A stretch of 64,000 nt of DNA, from assembly GCA_024196135.1 (NCBI GenBank), contig JAMQCK010000008.1, positions 62,001 to 126,000 of the forward strand, in the 5' to 3' direction. Under the pieces are notes generated by a model. The model did no database searches. It was not told the DNA's origin and saw only the letters and a program-made list of their open reading frames with translations. A program made the translations under genes and the position numbers. Every line of letters starts with the position of its first letter. Position 1 is the stretch's first letter. The stretch comes from Pleurotus ostreatus/Saccharomyces cerevisiae fusant. Its lineage: Eukaryota; Opisthokonta. Positions 39,855 to 52,880 of this stretch are shown one piece after another.

Positions 39855-41789
39855 ATGATCTTAAACCTCCCGACTGAGCTAGCCTTGCATACGCTTCTCT
39901 TTGTGGATCTCCCAACCATCCATAGCCTCCAGCTTGTCTGCAAACCCTGGGCTGAATTCATTCAAGTCAACGAGTCGACTGTCTACCACAATGTCGCGGC
40001 CAGCCAAAACCTGATCCCCTCCCCATCGACTCTGCTCGAGGACCTTCCGCGATGGTACTCCTTGAGGTCCCTCGAGGGCGTAGCGAATTGGAAAGCCTTC
40101 TGTAACTCGCACTTCGCCTTCACGCGAAGACGGTGCTGACGGGTCGCCAGGCCGCAGGCGCGTCGATATCAGACGCAGTTGGCAAGGAAGAGCACCTGCA
40201 AAGTCCGCAGTCTATACAGCAACGGGGACGCGCGTCCATCGTATCAAGGTGGACGAGCTATATGGATATGTGATCACGACCTCTGCCGATGGTGGACTGC
40301 AGGTTACCGACATCGTGGAGGATGAAGTGCTGTGGGCTCTGCCCAAGGTGCGTCGTCTTGGACTCCTAGATGCGCACGCTGTGTTGACTTATCTCTAGAC
40401 ACACGTTCGCGCATGGGCTCACGTCGAGTACGCGGACGGCTTCATCATCTTCGATCGCCGAGACGGACACAAGGAGATCTGGCGACGCGCCTCAGACGCG
40501 CAAAACTCTACGGACAGAGTTGTAGAGGAATCCGCCCCAGACGAGCGCCAGCTAGCCGCATCTAAGGACGCTGCTGAGCAGTACAGATCCACCTCGAACC
40601 ACGGCCACTTCGTGGCCTGGGCGCTTATCAGCCCCGGGGGAATCACTACCGCTTTCCGCGCCGTCTACGCCGTCCTGCTCACCGCCTCCGACCACCAAGC
40701 CTTTGTCTTCGACGTCCGCACCGGCGCTCGGCTGCACAGAATCACGAACCCGCATTCGCCAACGGACCCCGACATGGGCCACCTAAACTACGTCGAAATC
40801 AGCGACCGTCATGTCTTTACCTGCGATTCGAATGTGCTCCGCGTCTACGCCCGTGCGGACGGTCGCTGCGTCTTCGAGATATTCTCGAACAAGGAGCACT
40901 ACGGGCGGTGGCTATTCGCAATCTCGCGTACCCCGCCGCAGGAGCAAGTTGAGGGTGCGCTCGTGGTGCATCCTATGCATGCGTTTGAACGCCGTGCGCC
41001 CGGTACCTCTCTACTCTTGGAAGAGTTCTACGCAGGTGCGGAGAGTACTTTGCCTCGTTCAGCCGCGAGACTGATACTTGGACAGCGCACGTATCGAAGT
41101 GCGGGCGACACCTTGTTGGCGCGTTGTCGACTGCGCGAATAGTCGTCGTCTACAACTTTGAGCGCGTCCTTCGCGGCGAGGCGCAGCTCTTTGATCTCGC
41201 CTTCGAAGTGCAGCTCGGCTCTGGAAGGACGAATACTAAATATTTGGCCTTCGAGGACGACCGTATCTGTGTCGCAACGGTAAGCCGTGCGCGATCTTCG
41301 TGCATAAACTCGCCTAACGATATATGCCTCTAGGGCCGTGGCATCTTCGTTGTGCACGTCCTTGAACCGCCCACCGACTCGACCACACGCCCACGCATCA
41401 TCGTTACGCGAGTTCCATGGTTCAACGACCCTCATCGCCTGAACGCCATCAGCTGCTTGCAGATGTCGGACACAGGCATCTGGTTCAACTGGCAGAGTCG
41501 ACCAGAGGAGGATAGCCCTGAGGCGCTTGAGGAGCACGAAATCGAGTTCTATACATCAGCGGAGAACTCGGCGTATCGCACCCGTGAGTCGCAGAGCTTT
41601 CTCGCGTCGATATGTTTGCTCAATCGTGTCGATAGGACTTCCTGGAGGACATATCATGGTACTTGCTGCTGAGGGTATGCTTGCTTCGATGAGATATTGC
41701 ACGATGTTCACTTTTCTTCCTCAGAAATGGGACCCACCGACCTCGTCTTGTCGACAGTGCACAGCGTGAACTTCGGCATCCCGTCGTAG
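39855..41789 (+). CDS. F-box protein with beta-propeller-like C-terminal region
   Basis: The F-box is at the N-terminus (NLPTELALHTLLFVDLPTIHSLQLVCKPW). Such proteins bring substrates to SCF ubiquitin ligases through Skp1. The rest is beta-rich, with WD/propeller-like repeats (YGYVITTSADGGLQVTDI; HVFTCDSNVLRVYARADGRCVFEI). Six or seven exons are needed. One is an intron at about 40103-40150 (GTAACT...GCCAG with CTGAC branch site). The reading frame changes near 40983-41036, and is best bridged by a 53-base intron with a weak GTTTGA donor. The final exon ends FGIPS at TAG 41787-41789. The substrate is unknown; large F-box families are normal in mushrooms. Confidence 0.8.
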
Positions 41790-42299
41790 AGCATCTGTAC
41801 TACGCACTTGGGTCCATGAAAGTGTTGTCTAGGCTGATTCGCCCGTGCATGACTTTGCCATTGAGTGGAGGGTCCAGTGCAGATAAGGCTGAAGTAGCTG
41901 GAGAGACGAGTTTGACGATTGAGCAAGGATTCACGATGCACTCTAGCATTGTTTTGTGTGTAGTTACATATCATGGATTTGCTACTGTTCGTCATAGCGT
42001 AGAAAGTCTTCATCCACGACATCAAGAGACACCAGAGACGCTGTACCAAGGCAGGAGGTTGAGAGGCATGTTCGTACTCAAGCACAGGGCCGGAGCGGTT
42101 GTGTCGCAATTCGGAGTCGTATCATACAGCCCAGAAGTGCAGGCGACCCTCCGCAATAGAATCGTAAACGAGAAGTGACGAATAAGCAACTTGACAAGAC
42201 CACTGTGAAAGGGGGTCAGCAAAATGGACAATAACGTACAAATTTTTTCCAGGGGATCCGTCATCGAGCTGGCCTGAGAAGAGGGAAAGCATCGTCCAG

Positions 42300-45010
42300 C
42301 GTTTTCCGACGTCGTCGGACGTCCAATTCGCACATGGGATGAGCTGGGCAGAACCCACGCATTAGAGGGGGCCTCCACGGCATGAGGAACCGCCGCGATG
42401 GATCGGAGTGAACAATATTCTTGTGCGGCGAACGATAGCGTGTAGGCGAGATGGTGGCGGCCGTGCGGCTGATCCCCAGAGGTCTTCTGACAATAAGCAA
42501 GTCGCCAGAGATCAGAAGTGTGCAGAATCATGACCCAGAAGTTGTCCTGAACGCCGCAGATCGCGGGTCCCCTCACACATGGCGGGGCGACGGGGAACGT
42601 TGCAGAACACGTCCGATGGAGTTAAAGAATTGGGGCGCCCAACGCAGGCGATCTATTCCTCGCGAGTCGCGACACAGGTGGACCGGCAGCGCTGATCTTT
42701 CCCAGAGGCCGCAGCTGACCGGCATTGGGACCATAATCCAATGTGTGCGACGAGGAGAGGGGTCGTGGCTGTCCATCGTGGTGGGTTACGCGGCCCATAT
42801 ATGGGTAAGACGCGTAGTGAGGACTTGATGCGAAGCTTGACGGGCGCTCAGCGCTGAGTTGGCGCTGGCGCGGAGTGAGGAGTCCCGACGGCACGACACG
42901 CGCAGCGTGAGCGGAACGGCAGCGCGGAATTTATCCGGAGACGAAAGTGGTAAGTATATGGTTGAAGTTCTGGCGCAGAGGGTGAGTCGACGGGAGGTCG
43001 TCAAGGTCCAGCACGCACCTGCATTGCCTCATCGCAGCTCGCTTAGAACCTAGACGGTATTGATGGCTTTGGGTCCATTGTGTGTCGCGATGTCAAAAGC
43101 TCGTATATATAAGACGAGCAAGCCGATGGCGCCTTGCAGAGCAGGCATGCAATGGTGAGGCCGGAAAACGACAGATCTGCATGAGAAAAAGACGACGAAA
43201 AATCAAGCCGTTCCGCCGCCTGTGCGCCTGGTCTCCAGCGATTGTAAAGTCAAGTATATGGGTTGGGTAGTCCCCTGCAAGCGAACGTGAATCCTTTCTG
43301 AAGGCGGAAAACAACCTTCGAAGCAGGGATGATGACCGTCGAGAGCAAGACGTGGCAGTTGCCAAATAGAGATCTCAATGGCTGGGAAGAGTGACGCCGT
43401 ACCATTCAAAAAAATAGTCGCGCTGCGCGGCTTCCTGAAGCGCTTGCTCTTGTCAGCCAGCATCTCATAGGAACGTACAACAATGTCGAATTGAAGCGTC
43501 CGGATCGCGGAGTGTACAAATGCGGACAAAGGCGCCTGAAGTACAACGGGACCAGCAAGCACGCTATAAAATGCAAGGCATCCAGCATTCTCGGACAATC
43601 AACAGATTCCCCCTGGATAACGGTGCGTCTTCAGAATGCTGCAGCTAGGAAGGGGAAGGGGCTCACTGTTGTCCTGCGTAGGCTCGAAATATCCGTGAAG
43701 TACGAGGCTGGAGCCCACGCCTGTGTGAAGGAGCACCGCAGTATCTCTGGGCCCTCATCGCAATCTAGAACCCAATGAAAGTGGATGCTGACGTCTCACA
43801 AAGCGATAAAAGGCCTCAAGCGCCCGGGCCCACCGTTCAGTCCGCCATCCAGCCTCGAGTGTAACCTGGTGTCCGTGTGGCGGTTATCCAACCCTTCATA
43901 TCAAGACGTCGAACTGATTCGTAGGGGTCGTCAGTATCCCGAGACGTTACACGACCATTGCTAGGGCAGCGGTCTTGACTTGGTCGTCAGTCAACTTGCG
44001 ATGTCCACGACGCCGTCTTGTTACAGTGGAGGCATCCAAAGAACGAGGCTGCAAATGACTGACCGACCGGTGTAGAACACCCGATCTGAGGGTTGCGTCG
44101 TTCGGCGGCGAAGGGCTTTCTCGCAAAGCGCAGGACAGCCCGTCACGGAGCCCCTTGCCTAGTTCAGTATCGTCGCGCAGGTCACAGATTGTGAGTGAAG
44201 AGTCCTTCGGAGGAGCGTCCAGCTAAATTGCAACAGGATTCAGTCGAAACTTCTCGCGGTCGCAACGTCTCAGCAAGCCTGAAGAGTTCACGACGATTAT
44301 TGCCGGGCAGCGTAGGGTCACAGTAGGTCGTCTCGTCAGCTGATGCGGGGGAAGGTCAGTAACTCGACGGTACAGTTCACATAACACTCACGCGCGCCAA
44401 GCCAGAATTTCGATGCGATTCTCGTTCTGTTGTCCAGTGTGCGGAAGCGCTCGTCCAAAGCCCAATGTTCGCAGAGACCACGCTTGGACCCGCGAGCGTC
44501 GTGAGTGTAGGCAAGCAGAGTTACGTCGACGGAGGCGCAGAGGGACGGATGGCAAGGCAGACCTGGGACGTGAGCTCTTCCTCGTCTAATCGTCGACAGC
44601 GACTTCAAACAAGCAGTCAACCTGAAATGTGCCCCTGGAGCGCCCACCCATTCTGCAAGGACCCCGCGGCATCGTCAATCGGCGCCGTCTCCCTGCCGGA
44701 ACATCAACTCACCACCTTCCAGGTCGTTCTTTTCTTCTGTTGCGCGGACTCGTTGCAATGGTCGCAGGGTGTACCGCCGACAACACCTGCCAAATCGACG
44801 CACAAAGGGATCAACGCATGGTCGTTGTCAGAAGGTCACCAATCCACGAAGGTTTTCCTCCGCGTGCGCTCCCTGAACGACATCGCTTCCGCGCAGACGA
44901 CGCTAGCGAGGCGAGCTTGGTACGACGGAGTACGCTCGGAGGGATGTGAGCGGTCGGAGAACCCAGCACGATGGCGCCCAGCTGGTCAGTGATGGCGAAC
45001 GCCGTAGTTC
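42300..45010 (+). repeat. Inverted duplication, copy 1
   Basis: This segment matches 50.2-52.9 kb in reverse. Anchors pair at a near-constant coordinate sum: 42789-42809, 42588-42607, 42480-42497 and 43402-43407 match copy 2 with sum about 95,181, and 44851-44860 with sum 95,197. Alignment is thus collinear with only about 15 bases of net indel. By eye identity is about 75-80% at the two ends and lower in the middle. Matching reading frames with stops in both copies suggest a decayed coding unit, but I recognise no protein. There is no confident gene in the 41,790-46,823 interval. Confidence 0.75.
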
Positions 45011-45771
45011 TCACATTAGTAACAGGAACATCCATCATGGATGCGATTCCGTTCCCCAGCATCACACTCGACTCCCTGCGCAGTTCTCGTCGTCCGAGTC
45101 CTGGCCTCTGGTGCTTGACCGTCTTACTTCACCATCCCGTCTTGTCCAAGCGGCCGAAAAGACAGAGCGGGCAACACCAACATGCGCTTCTGCAAGGATG
45201 CATCCCATCCATCGTCACGGCTTCGTCGTCCACAGTGCTGATTCATGCCCTTCCGGAGCATAGTGTCTGTGGTGTCTGCTTCGGCAAGTTGTCCACGACG
45301 GTGGGCGACAATTTTGGTCGCCCGACACGCCCCAGTGATCATCCCGCTCAGAGCAGTACAGACCTTCCAATTCCCCCACTCTGGCCCTCATCGTGATCGT
45401 CAGCTCAAGACTTTGTTCGCTATGTCATCATCTCGTCGGAGCGCATGGACGTTAGGACCTTGAGCTGGAGGCTGCTCGTCTACAAGGTGGTCTCCTTCTG
45501 CACCTTGGCAAGTCCAGGGGTGGCGCGTTCCTCGTAATTCTGCCATTCTCGTGCACAACTTACGATTCTGGGCAATGGTTAGAACCGTATACATAGCTAG
45601 TCGAACGTATGCAGCGCCAGGTCAAGCGTCATTTGCAGCTTCACTTGGTTGATTCCGACAATACAATGTCGATAACCATAAGTATCGTTATGCTAAAGAT
45701 CGTGTGAAGGGCATTGTGCACAGGGCATGAAATAATGGGTGGCGATCATATGAGGTCTCTCGTCAGAGAGA

Positions 45772-45928
45772 CAAAACATAGAGATGTCCTTGATCAAACA
45801 CGTCTGCTTGGTCAAGGGAACTGGATGGGGGTACCCACACACTGGCGCAATACTGCAGGCTGTACTCTTCGTAAAGGGTTGCATCAGGTCATTGACCGAA
45901 TTTTGGGATTAAATTTGACCCCGAGGGT
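45772..45928 (-). repeat. Hairpin repeat family, copy C
   Basis: This is the shortest copy. Reading the minus strand, the 5' block occupies 45928-45886 (ACCCTCGGGGTC, CCCAAAATTCGG, CAATGACCT), a 9-bp hairpin with one mismatch follows (45808-45816 with 45789-45797), and the copy closes with CTATGTTTTG (45781-45772). A second small hairpin, GTCTCTC/GAGAGAC, adjoins the end. Flanks 45,011-45,771 and 45,929-46,823 show no gene. Confidence 0.65.
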
Positions 45929-46823
45929 CACGCACGAATGGGTCAAGCTGATTTTCCTTTTACACACCTGCCTCTCCGCCTTTGCATTGTATACACGGTC
46001 GTCCATTGTTATCTAGCAATCAGGAAGCTATCCTAAGAGCCAATTCCTGCTCGCGCAGCAGCTTATGGTGAGCCTTCGGTGCATTGGCGGGCACGCAACA
46101 ATGATCGCACCTTGTATATATGCAGCCCGGTGTTGTCATCGAAGGGGCTTCTCGCTTACGAAGGTGCTTCATTGAGGCTCGAGGGAGGGGAAGCGTGGGC
46201 GATTGCATATTGGATCATTGATACAACTTGCCTCCTCCTCGTCGGGACCTAAACGGAACCAAAGCCGTTTTGGACTTCGATCGGATATCGCCGACTCATA
46301 TTCCCTCGAACCTGGCCCGATGTGCAGAGAGCGAGTGTTCGAGCCGCGCCCGGACCCGGTCCGTCCAGTTACAGCGATCGTTAGGCTCGTATTCACCTAT
46401 CCGCTCGTGGAGCGGTCTTGATCTTTGTTTAGTTGGACACGTACAAACAGTGTTGATAGCGCGCGGCGCGGGCGTTGTGACCTCTTGCGACGTTCGCATC
46501 ACGGTAGCTTTCGCCAGCACATGCAATTTCTTTCACCTGACTGCTGCACCAATAACATACAGAAGATAGAAAATGCATGCCCTGCATTCTCGGCACTCAG
46601 AGAGCGTAGCGAGACTCAAGCACAGTCAGCGTACAATATAACTTCATTCATGATAGATTCATACAGGACACGGCGAGAAACATGCATAGTACATGAAAAG
46701 AGGCATCGCATGAGTATAGGAGGACGCCGGCGTCCATGTAGCAGAGTCAAGGAGCGGGGGTCAAGGCGTCAAAGCTCGCGTCACCTGGTTTGTGAGTATC
46801 GGATAGGAGAACATAGTGAAACT

Positions 46824-48499
46824 CTAGCCTAAGGCTGGCAGAGGCTTCACGATCCTGAGTGTAGTAAACGCCCCACAAAGCACCGCTGTACCGAGACCGG
46901 AATAGAACTCGGAGTTGGATAAGCTACCCTGGCGGTCCATGTACCAGTGATAGGTATCGATCGCGCTACCCTCGCACTTCACAAACCCGATGAGATGCTG
47001 GACCTGGTCAACATCAAGCTGCGCTTCCTGAGTGATCACCTCCAACGACCGGATGATCTCAGCCTGAGTCACCTCGCCGGCTTCCAAAGGTGAGGTCACC
47101 AACGACTGAATCATGCTTTCGTCTTGCGCCACCTCGCACAACCCCAAAGACGATGCCGCATTACGTGCCATGTCGGTGAGCGGGGTAGGAAGAGACCGCG
47201 CCATGTCGCGCAGTTGGGGAGGCAATGAGACGGACTCTCGCAGTATCGTGACCCATTCCGGATGCGCGCGATAGACCTAGCCGACACTATCAGTATCACA
47301 CGCGAGCACTCGACAGACTCTACGCACGGCTACACCAAGACAGAGGACAGCTGCCGTCATGAATGCTCGCTTCGAAGCGAAAGGGAGGATATATTTCTGA
47401 ACCCTAGTTAGGACAACAACAGCGCAGGTGAGGTATGCTGGATACCTTCAACACGTCACCCCACGTCGCGCGACTGTTTGGCGCTGTCGGCAGGTCCGGG
47501 TTGGCCAGCATCGCGTTGACCATTGGGCCAACCTCAGGGTATTCAGCGCGAGCCTGATCGAGCAAGCGTTGGGTATCATCCTACGCGCGGTGAGCAGCAG
47601 CTCTAACGTCCAGTCTTGGTGATGCACTCACGTCCATGGGAGGCAGCTCTCCGAGGTACACATGATCTTCGTCTAATGAGCGCGGTCAGCCAGTATCCAC
47701 GTGACGGACGGCAAGACGTACCAGACGAAGCCGGACGACGTCTGGTATTGAGTCGCTTCGGTACGGGACCTGCCTCAGCACCGGCAGCCTCTTCTTGCTC
47801 CGAGTCGTCGTTGATATCGTTCGAGTCTACCGAGGCGCAGCGGCGACGTTTGTTGAAGGGTGTGGCCTGATTTGCGTCGGCAGATCCATTGTCGTGAGGG
47901 GCAACGCCATCGGTGAGGCGCGCCTCTACTGCATTCATCCTAAAGATGACTTCAGTTTAGACATAAGGACAGAGAGAAGTAGGGGACGCACAGATGATCG
48001 ATGTAAAGCTCAAGCAAAGGACCGAATATGCTGCCCATCATGCTCGTGTACCGCTTCTCGTCTTCCTCGGACAAGGTTGAGGCGAAAATCCTCATGTCCT
48101 CCGCAAATCGTTCTCGCCGAGACTGCTGGCGGGTAAGTTCACCGGACACCTTGAGAACGCAATAGTGGACGACGAGAGCAAGGGAGCGTGTGTCGAGGAG
48201 GGCACCGTGTATGGCTTGTAACTGAGGTCGCGCTGAGTTCGAAGCAATAGACAAAGAGTGTATGAGCGTACGTGCTGTACCAAGAACGGCAACCGTTCGC
48301 TGTCCTGCTCCATGTGCTTCGTAAGCGTACTCAGCGAGCGGTTCATGGCCAGAACGCCTTTGGCAGCGGTGATCGTGCGATCTAGGTTCCCTGACGTGCG
48401 AACGTAGGGGAAGCCATCGAAAAGGTCTGCGGTGTCGGAAGCCTCGGACAGCCTCTTTGCGACCTGCGCAAAGAGCTGCTTGGGGATTGAGGAGAGCAT
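46824..48499 (-). CDS. Uncharacterised protein P2 (paralog of P1)
   Basis: I do not recognise the family, but it is clearly related to P1 (7031-8769). Both share the N-terminal LF.(G/K)F motif, a helical block ending IFA..L...(R)(F/Y)....(L/I)F.PL, a charged disordered middle (FNKRRRCASVDS here, with acidic runs) and a C-terminal domain (HLIGFVKCEGS, GSLSNSEFYSG, VLCGAFTTLRIVKP). The start MLSSIPKQLF at 48499 and introns such as 48222-48275 look normal, and the terminal exon runs 47,2xx-46,824. Conservation of the C-terminal motif between diverged copies implies selection on the protein. No catalytic motif, signal peptide or membrane span is obvious. Confidence 0.7.
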
Positions 48500-49068
48500 G
48501 CTGGGAAATGATTTGCGCGAGAGACGAGGGGATGAGCAACGGTTGCGGTGAACTGCTTGTGCCGCTTCTTATATGCGCGCGCAACGTTCCCGTGTCCTTA
48601 CCGGCATCAACCCCGGATAGCTAGTGATTTCCATTTCGCATCGTTGTTTCCTTCGATGGACAGGAAGACAAAAGAAGACGCGCACCGCCCGTGGTCCGAT
48701 GGGTTCGATGTACCGGTTTAACCGCCGGTTGGCGCCATCAGTACCTTGCGTTCGGACCAATACGATACCCAATTGTCCCCCATCACCTTCTGCAAGCGAT
48801 CAGCGCCGTACAAGACCCTACAAGGCCCCCTACTTCTTTCTCCATTCACACTTGATTCACACGCACAAGTGGCCATAACTTCCGTCTTTCTCATGCATCA
48901 GCGCATAGAGGTCTGGGTTGCCTTCAAAATTCCATACCTCGACCTACGTGAGAGCGGATTCAGAACGCGACCGCAAGCATATCACAGCCTCTCTATCTGG
49001 CAGTTGACATGACGGGCTGCCCGAAACAAAATGTCTGTACAGGGCAAGCATACGGAAGCATAAGGTCG

Positions 49069-50057
49069 TCAAGTAAGAATTGCATACATGTACATCCCCC
49101 TGGCCTGCAGGAAGACTAGGAGTGTCAAGATCACAGTTACACATATCCACGTAGCCATGCGCAAGATCTTGAAGATGACCAGCGCCTTGCCCAGACCACG
49201 CGAATTCAACTCGTTGCGCAAACGCTCGCGCTCTTTCTGCAGAGCGGCATCGCGAAGCCACGCTTCGGCGACCTGGGTTGCGGCTTCCTCATCGCGAGCG
49301 TGGAGCTCATCCTTGAAGGCCCGTTGACGCTCAAGCGAGAAGCGAGTCTTCTCGTAAGTCTCGCAAGTGTCTCGCAGGCGCGTCAACGCATCGTCCGCCA
49401 GCGCCTGAAGGGCTGCCTCCTGCGCGTCCCCCTTCGCAGTGACCCGAGCGAGCTCCTCGCGGTAGCGATCGACTATTGCCCGCTCCGCCTTCGCCTTCGC
49501 CTCGAGCTCGCGTAGGAGGGCGATCATCCGGGCTAATTCCTCTTCGGCGCTGGAGATAGTCGCATCGAGCTCGGCGATGGCCTCAGGCGACTCGGGCGAA
49601 CGCAGTTGCGCCTTGAGATACGCCACTTGAGCCTCTAGCTTGTCGGTGAGCGCCGCCCAGTTGGGCTTTCGGTCAATGAATTGGCGCTCCGCGCGCTGGT
49701 AGGCTATGAGGGCTTCTTGGTGGTTGCGCGGCTTCTCCTCGTCGATGTCCTCCAGCGGGGATACGATGCGATCGAAGTCCAACTCTAATCAGGATGGTGA
49801 GCATTCGGGAGAGGAGGGGAACGACCACGCACTGCTGTGTATCAGGCGGCATACTGGGCAGGTGAAGCGGTCATTATTTTGCCTGGAGAAGTCATCGAGA
49901 CAGCTGCCGCAGAAAACCTTGTCTGAGCAAGGTGCGGTTCCGCGATATTAGCCCTGAATAACATGACGGAAAGCGAAGGAGGCGTACGACACTTCCTGCT
50001 AGCATACATCTCGGTGATGCCCTCCATATTCTTCAAGCAAAACGTGCAGGCCGGCAT
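49069..50057 (-). CDS. RING-finger protein with coiled coil and C-terminal membrane anchor (copy 1)
   Basis: The ATG at 50057 begins MPACTFCLKN. With an intron of donor GTACGC (near 49988) and acceptor CTCAG (near 49922), the finger reads CTFC...KCHKVFCGSC...FTCPVC, a complete RING-type set of ligands. A second intron follows, joining to KLDFDRIVSPLED. A coiled coil of about 170 residues follows (repeated EELARM, LLRELEAKAKAE, ALQKERERLRNEL). One hydrophobic segment (MATWICVTVILTLLVFL) lies close to the C-terminus, so the RING probably faces the cytosol from a tail-anchored protein. It is divergent from a similar gene at 53.2 kb. A membrane-bound E3 ubiquitin ligase is the likeliest role. Confidence 0.75.
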
Positions 50058-50199
50058 GGCGAAAGCGAGGCGCTCGAGCGGTGGTGACAGTAGCAAACGA
50101 GGGGTCTCAAGCCGAGCGCAGCCTGGGGAGTGAGGCAGCGCACATAGCAATCGACGTTCAGTTTATGTGAGAATCCGCCATCAATTGACCGGCTGGGTA

Positions 50200-52880
50200 C
50201 CAATTGTTCGACCTGACCGAACTTGGAAAGGGGGCCTCCCCAACCGCCTTTACAGGATATGTCGCGCCAGACTCACTTCGCTTGCCGACTCTCCCACGTC
50301 GTCTGCGGAAGCGATGCCGTCAAGCGAGCGCATGCGGAGGAAAACCCTCGTTCGGCGGGGGCGTACGGTAACGGCCACGCGTTGATTCCTTTGTGCGTCG
50401 ATTTGGTAGGCGTTGCCGGCGATATATCCTGTGAACATTGCAACGGGTGCACGCACTAGAAGCAAAGAAGAACCTAGAAAGTGGTGAGTCGACACTCCGA
50501 CAGGATTGCAGCCGGCTGACTATGCTGAGGGACTTCGCAGGGTGGATGAAGCACCCCCTCGGGCCTTTCCAGCTGCTGGAAACTTCGGCGGGCTTAGGGG
50601 TGACGAGTAGCGAGCGCGCATTCTGGCATTTGTCCGGACCGTCTTTGTCTGTTTCGCCTCGTGGCCCTGGCTGGCTTGACTCTGCTCTACCGCTCTGGAT
50701 ACTATGTTCTGACGCGACCTCACGCGACAGAGGACGGTGCGAGTGTAGCGCTGGATCTCTGAGATATGCGTCAAGGTGAGTAGACTCTGGGAGTAAGGTA
50801 CTGACCACTGGTAGCGCTCAGTCGTGGACGACTCAGTGCGAGATTGCCAGCTGTCTCTGCGAGGTATTCCGACGCCTTGGATACGTGCTCGCAGACACAG
50901 TCGCAGCAGACTGTTCTTCTTTAGCTCTGAAGAGGCGCTGAATTAGCTCGTTGCCTATGCGAACGGCTGAACGTCAACACTTACGGTCTGTGTCATGCGC
51001 GACGGCTCTGGATCAGGTAGGTGTATTCAATGGAAGGTGATTTAGCGTTCTAAACGTTGCTCGTCGTCGAGCGATGTGGCCTTCGGCTCTGGCCATGTTC
51101 GCAAGTCGGTCGGTCGGAGGGATCTAGTGCAGTCGTGTGAAGTTCCGTCAGCGCCGCCTCTTACTGCGACGCGACATCGCGCAGTACGCTTAACCGCCTC
51201 GACGACCGCCGCCTCTCGCTTTGTCTTACGATTCTCGGGAGATCTCTGCATACGACGTCCGAGTTAGATGGTGAGTTGCAAAAGGTGAATAGCACGCACG
51301 CGTATGTTTGGAGATCTTCCAATATGGTTCCGGTGGCCAACGCCTTGTCTTGCTCTCGCCAACCTCTCGTTACGCTCCAGAGTATCCTACTTCCTGGAAC
51401 CCGGAGATACTCATTCCCAGGCGACGACCCTTTCGCGCCGGCAGAAATTCCACTTGACGGGGAGGCCCGATGGTAGGTAAATCCTGAGTCCAGCGCCTTG
51501 AGTAAGCTCATTCAATTCTCTACAACGATCGGCTGGAGACGCACCTGGAATCGTACGCAATAAGCTTCGCTGGCGATGCTGTCGACCGCATGATCTCTGC
51601 GATCTCGTCCTCCGGGCGTATTTCCTTTTCCCATTGTTTTCCGCGCCTTCGCCTGTTTTCCGGCATTCTAAATTTTCTATCGCTCAGATTCGATTGAACT
51701 ATTGTTTGACGCTGGCTGAGGGAGACAAGTACTTGTAGAAGATGAGCTGCCCCAGCGCAGCGCGATTTTTTTTTGAATGGTACGGCGTCACTCTTCCCAG
51801 CCATTGAGATCTCGGTTTGGCAACTGCCACGTCTTGCTCCTGACGCTCATCATCGCCGCTTCATACTTTCTCTCTCTGCAGAAAGATCCTGTAACGACAT
51901 GCAAGAGGCTCTTCCACTATTGTGCTTGACGGAACGGTCGCGCAAGCCCAGGCGGACAAGTCGCAGGACCCGCCGATTTTCTTTCCACTTTGTATGCAAT
52001 TAAATTCGTCGTATATCGTCCTCTTCGACGCGCATCCGTCTTTCAAGCCTCAATACTTGCTCGCTCTACACTTACGGGTCTCAAAATGACTTGTTGACAT
52101 CGCGGCACACAATGGACACCATAGCCATCAATGTTATCAGGGTCCTATGCGAGCTTTAGCAGGGCAGCGCAGGTGCGTGCTTGACAATGTTCCCCTCCCA
52201 TGGACTTACACCGTATGCCAGAACTTCAACCGAATCCTTACTGCTTTTGCCATCGGGTAAACCACGCCGCATCACGCTTACGCCGTCGCCCCGCGTGTCG
52301 CGCCGTCGGACCAGGACCCCCTTCGCTGAGCGCTGGTGCCCGTCAAACTTCGCAACAAAACTGCATAACATGCCATGCCCATATATGGGCCGCGTAACCC
52401 ACCACGACGGCCAGCCATGGCCCCTCTCGTCGTCGCCCACATCGATCGGATAATGGTGCAAACGCCGGACAGCTGCGGCCTCTGGGAATATCGAGATTGT
52501 CGGCTCAGCTGTGTCGCAAGGAACAGATCGCCTAGCGCTGCTCACCCCATTTCTCCATCCCCATTCGATGCGGTTCTGCAACGTTCCCCGTCGCCGCGCC
52601 ATGCGTGAGAGGGACGCCACCTGCGGCGTTCTGGGCGGCTTCTGGGTTGGAATTCTGCGTACTTCTGATCTCAGCCGACTTTCTTATTGTCAGAAGACCT
52701 TCAGCGATCAGACATGCGCGTCCGCCACCATCTCGCCTATGCGTTATCGTTCGCCGCGCACGACATGCGTACAAGTTCGCCCACTCAGGTCCATTGCGGT
52801 GGCCCCTCGTGCCATGGTGGCACCGGTATTGCGTGGATATTGCCCAGATTCTCACTGGAGCGGAGTTGTGGACCATTGCT
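50200..52880 (-). repeat. Inverted duplication, copy 2
   Basis: Reverse-orientation partner of 42.3-45.0 kb. The best-preserved parts are 51770-51850 and 52140-52860, and 50290-50500 at the other end. It occupies nearly all the space between the two divergent RING/coiled-coil genes. Open frames here (such as 52156-52620 minus) have counterparts in copy 1 broken by stops. I see no functional gene in 50,058-53,181. Confidence 0.75.

Noticed and set aside
40983..41063. Apparent frameshift in the F-box gene
   Set aside because: A 53-base intron with a weak donor joins both frames, so a break is not required; cDNA would settle it.
45230..45600. A complete third RING/coiled-coil gene
   Set aside because: Only a VCGVC-type start is visible; no second half of the RING, coiled coil or anchor can be joined. 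Mentioned only as a possible relic.
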